In this document: positions 48,560-60,305 of the stretch, piece after piece
Layout of the letters: each line of letters starts with the position of its first letter
Numbering within the stretch: the first letter of the stretch is position 1
Origin: Marchantia polymorpha subsp. ruderalis
Taxonomy: Eukaryota > Streptophyta > Marchantiopsida > Marchantiales > Marchantiaceae
Direction of reading: 5' to 3'
Length of the DNA stretch: 64,000 nucleotides
Assembly (NCBI GenBank): GCA_037833965.1
Contig: AP031351.1
Coordinates: forward strand, 24,068,501-24,132,500
Notes under the pieces: generated by a model
What the model was told of the DNA's origin: nothing
The model's input: only the letters and a program-made list of their open reading frames with translations
The model's database searches: none
Program-made: the position numbers and the translations under genes

Positions 48560-49559
48560 AACCGAGCTAGGGAAACCTACGTTCTTTGCCTGGGCTTCTT
48601 ATGGGGGTATGTCCATACATCCCAAGAAGTCACCGAAGCAGAAGAGCTCATGCAAGTGGTCTGTAATTCACAATCTGGAGGTCCGGATTGGGAGATGCTC
48701 AGATTTCACGTGCACGCCGAGTGGCCGAAAGCAGCCACGAGCTTTAAAGGCGGCAAGCTGAAAGCAACACGTTCACTGAGCGGTGAAAACTTCAGCTTGC
48801 GTTCCATGCGTTTTGTACTCTTTCTGCACAATATAGTCCCTAGGACACTGAATTGCACCACGGCCTCTTGTGGAGTTAGCCCACTTCGTACCACACAAGC
48901 TGAAGCAAATATGCTTTGGAAGCAATTCCTCAAACCGTTCTACTCTTAGCAGAACGAGTTGAGTTTTATGACGTGCTTTCCATCTGAAGAAAAATAGAGT
49001 TCTTCTGCATTTCTCTTCAACAAATTCCTACTACCAGGAGGAAGATCGTCGTGAAAAGAACGCAATCATACATTCTTCTGTACTGAAAGACTGATACGAC
49101 TTACTGAGGTTTTCATAATCTAGTTTATTAAATTAATTCCGGGAGTTTCTTACGATTTATCCACCAAAACCTCCGTGGAATTGTTCCATGATGGCTGACA
49201 ATGAGAGCACGTCATCCTGCAGGGCCTGGATGACGAGGAGCTCGAGGATTCCACAAAGGTGCACTCATTGAATTTCCTCCTGTTCAGGATAATGGTCATT
49301 GACCTTCTAGAAGATCGTCCATGAGTGCGCAGCAAATCTCAAACCATGCAGCGAAGGGAAAGGTTCCAACTTCCAAGGAAAAGGACAACGTGGAGAAAAA
49401 TTCACCCCTCGGGAATCATCAGGAATTTACCAAGAAAGACGACGCTCGAGAAGACTTGGACAGCCATCCATGCACCAGGACAATCGTGCTGATTCTGATC
49501 CACATCTCTCTGACGATCTGACAAATACCGCAGAGTAGTTTTATATTCCCTGCTGCTGT
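48560..49559 (+). other. Further coding-like fragments, unidentified
   Basis: At 48650-48949 a frame contains VTEAEELMQVVCNSQ, then GGPDWEMLRFHVHAEWPKAA. At 49321-49521 an ATG-initiated frame is hydrophilic and Lys/Glu/Asp-rich (SKEKDNVEKN, KKDDAREDLD). With the two entries before it, this suggests an intron-containing or broken gene between 47.9 and 49.5 kb. I could not find splice sites that join all parts. Confidence 0.25.
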
Positions 49560-51790
49560 CTTCAACGAAGCAATTTAGCAACCCGTCAATTTAGCAACAA
49601 CGATGAAAAACCCCATCACGCCTTATGAGGTTGAAACCATAATGGTATCGTTGGGGTTAATACCAAAGCATCCTTATGAGAGATGTTTCTCAAACAATCA
49701 TCATCATCTTGATTATTTTTGTATGGATACCATTTGCTGGTGCTCTCAGTATATGAATGTACATAATTCTACAGATTAGGTGTAACACAATGAACATTTT
49801 GTTGAGAAATGTTGTTCACACAATAAAGAAGACTGAGCTTTTTGATTTGAACATGTAACACAATGAAGTAAAGAAAAGACACTTATGTCTAGTATAGTAG
49901 ATTGTCATGCATTCTATCACCATTTTTTAACTTGTAATCCATATTTCGTATTTGTTTTTGGCCAAATTAGTCAAAAGTTGATATCATTTGGAAATATAAC
50001 ACCCATATACTTGGAAATATATATTGCCAAGGCTCTACTTGCTAACTTTAAAAAGATGTATAATCATGTTCTAAAGAGTAGTTCATATGTGCAACTTTTA
50101 GTGTTATCTTTTTAATGATACTTTTATGCTTATGAATCAAAAGTAGATTTGTACTTTTCTTAGTTGATTGCAATATATTTGATTTTATGCTCCATACTTT
50201 AGGAAAGATTTTTTTGATGATAATATCTGCTATTCAAATGTACATCTGATATGTTAGAATTTAAATCACATTCATGTCTAAACAATCACAATGTAGTTAT
50301 CTGTATAAAAATTTGCACAATCTTATGTTGTCCTGTGAACTAACCTTCCTTAAACCTATTAGGAAAGATATATGAGCATGCATTCATTCAAAAGCAAAAA
50401 TTTAAATAAGAAATTTTATTGTGCAATACAAATTTAGGCAATTTTTGCTCTTTTTTGAATTCAAATTTTGATAATCTTAATGTTGTTAAAAAACCAAAAA
50501 GGATAATTATTAAATTTAATATGAATAAAGACATCAAAGAAGATTTCAATTTACACGATAATCAATTTGAGGTGTAAATTAATTTTAATAATTTTTAAGA
50601 GTTAATAAAGATAGAAACTTAGAGTTTATAAACTTATCTATTGGCAATCACAATTGAAAATATTTAAAATAATAATAATAAATTTAAATATATTTTTTAA
50701 ATAAATAAACATATTTTATGAAAAAAATTGCACATTATTGTATCAATATATGCTCAATAATGTCAAAAATATGAGTTATAATTAAAGTCATAAGGTATGC
50801 ATTTGTAATTATGCTAAAACAATACATTATAAAAAATTATTATTATAAGATTAATTTAACTCCATCCGCACATTTTTTGATGCATAAATATTATAAACAT
50901 GCAGTAAATACTCGTCAAATCTAGATACAACTTCTGTCATTTTTATTTGTATATTTTGTTACAAGAATCTAATACATAATTGTAAAATTACAAAAGAATA
51001 CTCAGAATATGTATTCACGTATGTATCACGCAATGTGAATTCATTGATATTTTATCACTATCAGAATTTTTGAGCTTGGTTGGTTGTAGAATACTTTTCA
51101 AGAATTACTTGAATGAATTATCTTTATTGATTGTTTTTCATCATAATTTGTTGTTTATTTTATCAAGATTTCAGCATGCAACGTTGTTAGCATCTAAAAA
51201 TTGGTTGGTTTATCATTTAATAATAATACTCTTCGTAAAAATTTATATTAAGATTTTCAATAAATTTCTTTCTAATGGTAATTTATTCCAAAAACATTAT
51301 AGAATCTTAACTATGAGTAAACAACTAGTTATCCTTCACTTAAAGCTAATTATCACTCACACTCAAAAGAGAGATCTTTGATTGGTCTATACCATGCAAG
51401 GACAGACCAAATGGGTTTTATAGTCTTCGCAGCAAAGTGAAATGTGGAAAAGTAGTGCTAAAAATGAGAAGCCTAGGGTGAGGAATAATTAGCGCTAAGT
51501 GAGGTATAGGTAGCCCTTCCTATTATATGAACAATCAAGACTTGACTTACTTTCTAAAAACATTGAATGAAGTAATAAAATGTAGAAAATGTATCAATTG
51601 CGTTATAAAAATTACATCAAAGTGATTCACTTATCAGAATTTAAAGTAATCATGGTAAAATATCACATGTTGTCAAAAAAAAATTATGCATTGTCATCTC
51701 TAGATGAACATGCCGTCTTCAATCAGGATTCTAAGAAAAATTTCTTTTTTTGTAATTAATGTTCAACTTTAAATCACATGTTCCTAGCAA
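49560..51790. other. AT-rich desert
   Basis: Very AT-rich from about 49850. Open frames here (49885-50115, 51070-51381 on the plus strand) are rich in Leu, Ile, Phe and Asn, as expected from random AT-rich sequence, and have no motif. The last few hundred bases may be decayed retrotransposon because a polypurine tract ends it. Confidence 0.45.
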
Positions 51791-51850
51791 TAAGGGGGAC
51801 ATGTTGAAAATCTATCATCATTTTGATTGCTCAAATTTTTTTAAAATATT
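51791..51850 (+). mobile_element. Polypurine tract and start of a Copia-type 3' LTR
   Basis: ATAAGGGGGACA (51791-51802) is directly followed by TGTTGAAAATCTATC, the usual junction of polypurine tract and 3' LTR in plant Copia elements. The LTR's end and a matching 5' LTR are not visible in the window. The remainder of the element is probably decayed in the AT-rich DNA on both sides. Confidence 0.4.
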
Positions 51851-53867
51851 TTTTCTTTGATGTCATCAATGTCTGATAATATTTGATCCAAGATTTCTTA
51901 GTTCATATCAATGGATTCAATAATAATATGTGTAATTAATTTATCCTAATGGATGTGCGACAGTCCAGTATCGTTTAAAGTACCATTGTATGGATACCTG
52001 TAATGACTTGCAAAAATTACTGTGTACATAATAGATTTATATGTTTCATATCTTGAGAAACCAATCATCTGCAGTTGCTTTTGAATAATCCACTCTTATA
52101 TCATACTAAAATTCTAGACTTTCTCAACACATAATAAACTGTATGTTCATCTTTTTCAGAATCAATTATATTTATACATGCAAATATGTATTTAAAATCC
52201 ATATCAAATCTTAGAATTACACAAATCAATAAACATTGTGACTCTTCTTATTATGTAGAATATTATTAAAAATTTGTAGCACTTAAGATCTCTGACATGT
52301 TTTCTGCAAATACTTCATTTTTTATTTCAATTTGGAGTTATATGGAGGTATGGATATTCAAATAGACATGTTTGTGCTGATAATGCTCAAGAGACTTTCA
52401 TATTAGATGGCATATTGTTTTCCTCTTGGTTTACTGTGCACACCTTTTAGACAAAAAAACTAAGCTTGTATAAGAGAACAACTAATCTTATATATGATTA
52501 ATTCTTTCTATAATGAATTATTTTTTAACCATTTGACCTTGATTAGCTAGAACTATTAGGTATACTACAAGTTACTTCTCGCTGTGATGGTATTGGGAAC
52601 TAGCTTTGTTAGAAGTTTAGTTACATTGCCACACAAAAATTTGATGGCTTCCCATTCTTTTTGCTATATACTTGGTGACCTTCAACATTGCACTATTGCG
52701 TGTCTACAGTTAATTGAAACCAAAATTTAAAATCTTATAGAACCCGGATCAACTCACTAATTTCTATGCCCACACAAAAACTAAGATTCTCACACCGCAA
52801 TTGTTTTGACATGGCCACATTATATGCACGTCTAACAATTAAAAGGTAGGATATTCACCTTTCCTTCCGAGGGTCTGACAAATGTGCAGATCCCATTCGG
52901 TCTCCCTCTGCCAACACCGTACATGCACGACTATATTTGTTCTTATGGTATTAGGCGGTGGTTACTTCGAAGCAGTCCCATACGAAAGGCGCACAAAGTC
53001 GGCCACCGAGCAGAATGGCAGGGAAAAGCAAAGATGCCGATTGAATACTGGAAGAGCGGAATCAAATCAAATAACAAAAGACGGGGTTTCCTTGAGACAT
53101 TAGGTGGTAGATATTTGTGGCAACCTCTCGAACTTCGGATGGCTAAGTTGCTTCCTCACGCTTTCTTCATCCGCATCTGGAAGCATGAAAAGCCTCTGAA
53201 CGTAGATTCCTCTCACCAAAAATAATACTGAACTTACCAATACCTTCCCTTCCCTTACCTGTCTCCTGTCTTGACCACGTCCCCAGCAAAGACCTCTTGG
53301 CTTTCTCTCTCGATCTCCATTGTCCTCGTCAAGAACTAAGAATGGAATTGTTCGAAAGGAGGCGCAGACGAACTTCATTGAAGGCTAGGCTAGCCCTAGA
53401 CCTGAAGAAGTAATCGAGTAATATCGCCGAAATACGGGAAGACCCCTCCAAGTCCCACATGATGATCACCTTTCCATTTCTTCTTGACCCTTTACCTTTC
53501 CTTCGAGAAGGGGCTGTGCCAGCGCTTGATAGAAAGTACTGTACCGTGGCGAAAATGGATCCCTTGGAGATCTAGGCGTTGGTTTCCGAGTACGTAGTTG
53601 TTACCACATAGTCTTGTTTTTTGTGAACATCACACGATCTGCTGTGGACTTATGTGTTCTCGGCACTTTATTCACTGAATATCATAATGATATGAGTTGA
53701 TTAGAATATAGACAGTAGCTATAATGTGACTTACACACCACCTAGAAAATGGGCATACGGTCGGGGTTGATCTAGCCAAAAGTCCTAGTAAGACCCCATG
53801 GTTATATTTGAATCAGAGATACCACCGCTTCGAGAGCAGGTTCATGACCGGAATATCTACCATATTG
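51851..53867. other. Intergenic, nothing firmly recognised
   Basis: AT-rich to about 52850, then balanced to 53860. A plus-strand frame at 52884-53225 (113 codons, basic) has no motif and lacks an ATG with good surroundings. A minus-strand frame at 53100-53378 overlaps it. Neither is supported as a gene. Confidence 0.4.
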
Positions 53868-54030
53868 ATATCGAACCTGTCTAAATTAATACTGTTGAGA
53901 CCGAAAGGTCAATGTTAGATTAAAGAGGTTATAAGTTAATAGAGGTCGAATATAACCAACTCCTTCTATGTTTGGACCGGACGTATGTATTAGATTATAG
54001 AGGTTATGAGTTTAGACAGGTTCTACTGTA
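53868..54030. mobile_element. Emigrant-like (pogo/Tc1-mariner) MITE
   Basis: The right end TAGACAGGTTCTACTGTA (54013-54030), inverted TACAGTAGAACC, and the left end CGAACCTGTCTAAATTAATA are inverted repeats (13 bases perfect at 53872-53884 and 54011-54023). The inner sequence TACTGTTGAGACCGA is followed by AGAGGTTATAAGTTAAT, which matches the layout of plant Emigrant/pogo MITEs, whose termini read CAGTA(G/A)AACCTCTATAAATTAAT. Length is about 163 bp, and TA dinucleotides at the ends fit the expected TA target site. The first bases of the left terminus are degraded. Confidence 0.75.
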
Positions 54031-54420
54031 TATATCATCCATACGATTTTTTGTTCCGCCGTGGATTGCTCTGTACGAGATATATGCATCAGTCCTTTTG
54101 AATTGTTCACCTATTGAAGTCCTGAGGGAAATTTCTTTGACTTTCAACACACTTTTAGTACCTCTTTGGTTTTATAGGTCCTCTAGCCGAATATAGGATT
54201 CCGCACTGAAACTGGTAAATTTTTTTTACCGTACCATTCATTACCTTAGCAACGAATCGTCACTTTATCATTCCTAGAGCTTCACACTTCAAGTAAACTA
54301 CTTACGCTATATATTTTGGGTAGTGCCGGGTTATGTTTTGTGAAAATGAACCACTTCACATTGCACATTATCTTATAGCTGTGATGTAGCAAACCAATGA
54401 AATGAGTATGCACTCTAAGA

Positions 54421-54440
54421 TATATATATATATATATATA
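54421..54440. repeat. (TA)10 microsatellite
   Basis: Ten uninterrupted TA units border the next AT-rich desert. Confidence 0.9.
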
Positions 54441-55405
54441 AAGAAATAAACCTATCTATGTATCAAAATGTTAATATGATTGTAAAAATGATAAAATGTT
54501 ATTTCATGTTATTTCCGTACATTTATATCAAAGTAATTTTTTTTCAAATTTTTATATTTAGATAAATATTTGATAGAAAATAATTAATTTTCAAATAATA
54601 ATTAAAATATATTATATTTTCGAGTAAAGTAGTTTGCATGCATAAATGATATACTTGTTCATGAAATCTTCTGCTTCTAATTATGAATAAATTAAGATGT
54701 TTCATAAAAATAAAGATAATGAATCATTATAGAATATATTGTTCCACATCAAAATAATTTCAAAATTACTTTATCTGGAATTAAATATGATCAAATAATT
54801 ATACATATGTTTTGAAGTTATAATTGATAGTATTAATTTTCCTCTTACTTTTTTCAATTTTAAAATCATATATTCAACTTATACATTTTGAGTATTTTTT
54901 GTGGATTGAGCTTTGATATTGTGGGTTTCAAAGAAAATAGAAAAAAAGATACATTGAAAGATTTTGATAAATGAAACAAAATTTTTTGAGAGTGGAGGGG
55001 AGATCAACTCCGATGATGAAATACTTCAAGGAAAAACATATTCTAATATATTGTTGCAGATGTTTGTTGCGATAAGATCATCTTTGTGTGGACGTAGAAA
55101 AATTGCAGATGAAGAACCTACCTCGTCTATCTGTATTCTAGATTTGCCATCAAAAAAATAATTTTTGAAAAAAATTCATGATTTTGTTAATTCAAATGCA
55201 ATTTCATATAACTTTATGTTTTTTGCTCTAGAGCAGGTTGTAGAGTAATGATGATGTAGAAGAAAATTATCATATGCCAAATTGATTTTTAAGTAGAAAA
55301 GTAGTTTCATATTCAATAACAAACATAGTGTACATAATGTACAAACTGATTGCAAGATTGTTTGACACAAGTTATTAATTTGATATCATCATATATTGAA
55401 TATTC
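54441..55405. other. AT-rich desert
   Basis: Very AT-rich with no recognised gene. A plus-strand frame at 54964-55161 has no motif. The expected C-terminal hATC part of the hAT relic to the right is not visible here. Confidence 0.4.
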
Positions 55406-56504
55406 TTACTTTATCAAAATTATTGATTTAATCTCGTCTAAATTGTGCATATGGTTTTTCATGACGAGATCCAAAATTATTGCTACAATATGGAGCACGT
55501 CAAACTCCAAGTTTTCTTGCACTAAGTATGTCAAAAGACATTTACAAGCTATGATCAAAGGGAAACCCTTACGAGTATTGACTTCATCATTGTCATCTAT
55601 CACATCGTTAATACCATATTTGAGATGCTTCAGCAGTTTCAATTGTCAAAATATTGTGTAGTGTAGAATCTTTGAATTGTTCAAGATACATAATTGATTT
55701 ATGACATGATGTTATCAAATCAACTAATTGTTGCAAAAAAATATTTTAGATTGAAACAACTTTCCTTTGTGCATGTTTCTACTTTAGTACATGGGTCATC
55801 TCATTTAGCTTTTTAAAAGACACTTAGCAAGTTTCAATCTCTTATTTAGACGTATTTTATAACTTTTATTGAAGATTTGACTTTTTAAAACATGCGACCA
55901 AATTTTTACAGTTGTAAATCAGAGTGTATAGAGCCATCATGTTGAACTCATCAAGTTATTGATAAAAAGTCTTGCTCTTCTTATCATCAACGTGTTTTGT
56001 ATACTTTATGAGTACGTGGATCAAACAACTTGCAATTTTATGATCAATGCATTCTAAAGAGCCAAAGTTGCTTGAAATGTCATCATCAACAATCTTTGAT
56101 TCACAATCCAACTTAAAAATGACTTTATCAAACACTAAATCTTTGATATAGAAGATGTTCAAAGGTTCCTTGAATTCTTTCAAAATTATAACGGTTGCGT
56201 GATTTTCATCTCAAATAGGCTTTATATGCAATGTTTGATCAAACAAAGCAAAATCATCCATGTAATGCATTGTGATAAATATGTAAGTTATCTCCTTGAT
56301 AATGTATTCCGGAAGATTAAGGATGCTTGTCATAGATTTGTTAGTACCAATGTGTTTTTTAAGACTTCTTGCCACTATAGCACACTCCTTCATTGCAAAA
56401 ATTTCCATGTTACTTTTGGGGATAATTGGTTTACTCAATAAGTCATCAAACATGAATTGCTTATTGCTTGCAACAACAATGTCAAGAGTTGTTTGAACAA
56501 GCAC
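55406..56504 (-). pseudogene. Second decayed hAT transposase
   Basis: Minus-strand fragments at 56211-56504, 55956-56183, about 55680-55955 (with stops) and 55406-55642 form a colinear series. The clearest hAT marks are in the third: LYTLIYNCKNLVACFKK, followed about 20 residues later by a degraded EIETCWVSFKKL that corresponds to the ETRWNS motif of hAT transposases. The last fragment (KGFPLIIACK, then LLTYLVQENLEF, DVLHIVAIILDLVMK) resembles the region before the dimerisation domain. Many stops make it non-functional. It is not close to the 10.7-12.5 kb relic. Confidence 0.55.
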
Positions 56505-56997
56505 TTACAAACCATATATGGCTATTTATTCAAATGGTCAAAGATCAATTGCACGGAAATTCTTGCGCAGAGCCGCAAGTGCATTTTTTTCTTATCAAAT
56601 CTAATTTCATTAATCTTATCTCTTTGTTGAAAATACGTTCATTGCTTTAGTCTTTAATCTTTCAGTCTTAAGACACTTATGAATACTCATGATGCTGAAA
56701 CATATGATTTTTTTCAACATATATATTTTTTTTGCAATTGAATCACGCTGCGACTCATAGTTATTATCATGTTGCTGCACAGAGCTAAATTTTTCTAAAG
56801 AACAAAATTTAGATCAAAATGATTTTAAAGAGCATAAAAACACGATTGATCTCATTCGACAATGTATTCTTTAATTTTTTCTAGATCATTTTGCATTTAA
56901 TAAACTAAAGCTAGACGTTTTCATCTAAATAACACAATAGAAGTTAAATCTCAAGAATCAAAGTTTGAAAGATTCAAAATTATTTCAAACAATCTAT
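56505..56997. other. AT-rich intergenic DNA
   Basis: No gene seen. It may be the remnant of the hAT element's end or of a retrotransposon interior next to the following LTR, but no primer-binding site is visible at the boundary. Confidence 0.4.
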
Positions 56998-58060
56998 AAG
57001 ACCGATTGTTGTATGTGTGAAATAGTAGTATAATTAGTCCATGAATTGATAATTTTTATGCTTAGTTATGATCAAATTTAGCTAGTTTTCATTTAGTTTA
57101 GCTATGATGTCTATACTTGGCAATATAATTAGGATAGTTGTAGAAGATATGTGTGAGTACTTTTATTTTGTCTTCTATCAAAAACTAGATTCCAAGGAGA
57201 TAAAATTGTGATTACATATTAGTTTTGATTGATTTGATTAAGTATTGAAAATTTCATTGGTTAAACCAAGTTTAGAGTAGATTTAGTGGACAAATGAAGA
57301 TTTTTAAATTTTGAAAGTATCAAATAACATGTTGTCGCTTTAATTTAGAGGCAATGAAGCTTCTAAAAGATTTTGTTATGCTAATGGCTTGATCTCATGT
57401 ATTAAAAAATGAGTCAAAAATACCTAAATTTATCTTTGTAAAAGTAAGTTAGATGAAAATTAACATTTTTTATTATGATAATTTCGTAAATAAAACCAAT
57501 TTATTTTAACTTAACTTAATTATAATTAAGGTAGAGATTACTTAAGATTGAATATAATAGATTATAGTGGAATATTTATAATGTCACGTCAACAATCTGT
57601 GGGCTAATTAGTGTGTTAGTTGGAAACGACACGTTACTAATCCGCATGCTTGGTAGATAATGATTGAGATTGCTAGTTGGTGTGTTAGTTGAGATCAACA
57701 CATTAACCATCCATGTAACCCTTAGGTATATCTGCCATGACACCAATTTGTGTAAGTGTTTGAAATATCTATATTAAGGAAAGTAGAATCATTCAAGGTA
57801 TCTCATCTTCTGAGTGTATGTTTCATCTTTGAGTAAGCTTCTCTCTAAACTCTAATGTTACATTTCAGTAGAAATATAGAAACAAAACTCTTAAGCAAAT
57901 TTTGTGTGAGGATTTTAATTCGTCAACAGAAGTTTGAGTTACATTGTACTTTTTAGATTATTGACGAGTGTTTGTAGTTAAATGATGAGTATAGAGTTTG
58001 TGTGAGAGAATGTTTGGATTACCTTCTAGAATCATGATGAGCTTCCACAAAGTCATTTGA
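56998..58060. repeat. LTR-like repeat (family A, copy 2) carrying a nested solo LTR
   Basis: The repeat is similar to 25622-26345 in the same orientation, starting TATAAGACCGATTGTTGTATG and ending near TCTAGAATCATGATGAGCTT. The similarity is interrupted at about 57503-57862 by a different LTR, which explains the greater length. No internal retrotransposon genes or primer-binding site adjoin it. Confidence 0.55.
57503..57862 (+). mobile_element. Nested solo LTR related to 12557-12907
   Basis: The segment ends CTCTAA(A)CTCTAATGTTACA, as the 12557-12907 copy ends CTCTAAAACCTAGTGTTACA. It shares TCATCTT(C/CTG)GAGT, CCGC(A/G)TGCTTGGTAG, GTGTGTTAGTTG and GTAGAG(A/G)TTA blocks in the same order. 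Its left edge is degraded (TTTTAACTTAA versus TGTAACCATCTTTA), so the start is approximate. It lies inside the family A LTR. Confidence 0.65.
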
Positions 58061-59070
58061 TCAGTTCAAAAATCAAACAACATTCGTCGATCAACGTTTG
58101 ATTTCACAAATGATGTTGTCATTCAACCTTTTGGAGTCTGTAATGTCACACATGCGCTCATCAACAGCTCGTAATATCACCTATCACACACGTGCTCAAG
58201 ACATGCAAGCATGTTGCTACAACAACAATGAAAAGTTTACCCACGCTCGGTAGTGGTGATTTTGCATGTGCTACGCTTGTTTACAGTATAGTTATGGCAC
58301 ATATCAATCTTAATACTGCTCAAAATTGAATGCAACAATTGCGAAAGCCGGAATTCGGATTTGTATCAATGCGAAGTGAAGTTAAACTTGGCCGATTTGT
58401 AATGAGCATCTTATTTTTTGAGCAATTAGAACTAAAGAATCAGCAGAATATGAGTATTCAAGCAAGTTCCAGACTTAAATTAAACAAGAAAGTAGCTCCA
58501 AAAAATAAAAAAAAACTTTTTTTTTATCTCGCATCTTTATATTGAAACCGACGCGTTGGCTCAGAAGGCCAAGGGAATTTCAAAATCCATCATCATGATT
58601 GTCAATGCTTTTCCAGATGATAATAATGTCCAGATTTTCAACCGCCAAAGCACAAAACAATTTGCTATTAGTTATGTTTTGATTTACGTCATGATTTTGC
58701 TTGTAGTATTTCAACTTTCACTATGTCATGTACATTGAATGTGAAGAGCATGGAAACAAGATGGCTGAAGATTTTTTTGTTTATTTTTAAATTGACATTC
58801 GTTATTTATCCTTTCATTGAATACTTAACAAGTTATCACTAATTGACGTGTCTTGGATGTGGAGAGCGTGGAAACGAGATGGCAGAAGTTTGATTCGTCT
58901 ATTATCTAATGACATTCAAAATTAATTTTTCCGTTGATTACTTAACAAGCTATCACTACTTAACATGTACAAGATATGAATAGCATGGAAACAAAATGGA
59001 TGAGATTCATTTTGTTTACTATCTAATCGACTTTCGTTATTCATCTTCCATTTGAATATTTAATGAGTTA
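58061..59070. other. Intergenic, nothing recognised
   Basis: AT-rich DNA with three loosely repeated segments of about 120 bases at 58735-59065, each with a GCATGGAAAC(A/G)A(G/A)ATGG motif (about 58749, 58868, 58983) followed by a GTTATTCATC-type stretch. It looks like a short tandem repeat with period near 117. No gene is seen. Confidence 0.45.
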
Positions 59071-60305
59071 TTGTTGAGGTTAACTCATGCGTTTTGAATT
59101 AATCTCTAGCTAACTTTATTTGGCTAGTCATAGCCTGACTTGGAGTATTTAATCCCAGAGCTTCACTATATTACGATCTGTTCTTCCTATAAGTACAGTA
59201 ACCTTCTTGTTAGGTACGCAACCGTTTAAGTACGCATACCTTGTAAGTAAGCAATTTTTTTTCAAAAAAACACGAATGAAGTTTAGGATTTAGAAAAAGT
59301 CAAAAGAATTGTAGCAACAAAATGTCAAAGAAAAACACAGTGACAAAAATTAAACAACCACTCCACTCATCACTCATGGACCCTTACTTCATCAAGGCTT
59401 AACGCTTCATTCGAGACTTTGCTTATGAGTTCCAAATTTGAATCGTAGTTTAATTCCACTAGGTGATTGCTTAAGGACTTTAGCCTACGATCTTGACTAG
59501 CCTTTTGACTTTGGACCGAAGCACCAAAAGATTTTGTGTATAAACTCCCAGGTATGCATTCGGAGTTGCCTTGGAGTGGGCAAGCATCAAATCATATACA
59601 TATACAAATGATCCAAATGAAGTAAGAATTAGGATTGTGCATAGTATGAATCAAAATGATTAAGAAGTGTTCAATATAACGTCTTCGGGTTTGTTAAAAG
59701 TTGCCCCCCTAAAGTGATAGCTTTTCAGGGAGGTTTTTTATAAGTTCAAAGAGAAAGATTTTATGTTAGTACTAACCCCGATAAAAAAGCCCATGTCCAT
59801 GCGCGGTTTTGAGGAATCCGTGAATGATTGATCACAAGCATTAGAAACTTGAAGTTAAAAAATGTGAATCATTTTACGAGCAAGATGAGCTTCTTCCGCA
59901 TATTCCTCCAAAAACACAACTACATTTCGTGACTTTCGAGTGAAACCTTTACTTTGTGTCTGTGTAATTTTTTTACCGCAAACAATGTTCATATCTAATT
60001 TAATTTGAGTGTGACATTGGAATTACTATTATTTTACACAATCTGGAAACTTTTAGTTAACGTACTGTACCTCGTTTTAAAGTTCAAAGCAAAACAAAAC
60101 AAAACATTGTTTTGTCCGAGCTTGGACACATCCTATATAGTTCACAGAGTTCATACTACACTCAAAGTGTTAAGCTAATATAATTGTGAACAAAACAATT
60201 ATTCCTAGCCCAAACCTTGCTATGTACATACTTGTTTCTTTTAAGTACGCAACTCCTTGTTGAGTACGCAAAATCTTCCTAGTATCAATTTGCGTACTTA
60301 ACCGG
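59071..60305. repeat. Unclassified repeat bounded by GTACGCA motif clusters
   Basis: At the left, GGTACGCAACC (59213), AAGTACGCATACC (59228) and AAGTAAGCAA (59245) follow one another. At the right, AAGTACGCAACT (60243), GAGTACGCAAAA (60262) and an inverted TTTGCGTACT (60289-60298) do the same. CTTGTT precedes GTACGCA on both sides. The left edge also begins TGTTGAGGTTAACTC at about 59066, like the LTRs of the 27.6-kb element. The 1 kb between clusters has no recognised gene. It is probably a transposon, class unknown. Confidence 0.4.

Noticed and set aside
58548-58590. A tRNA A-box-like TGGCTCAGAAGG
   Set aside because: No B box follows at the right distance and no cloverleaf can be formed.
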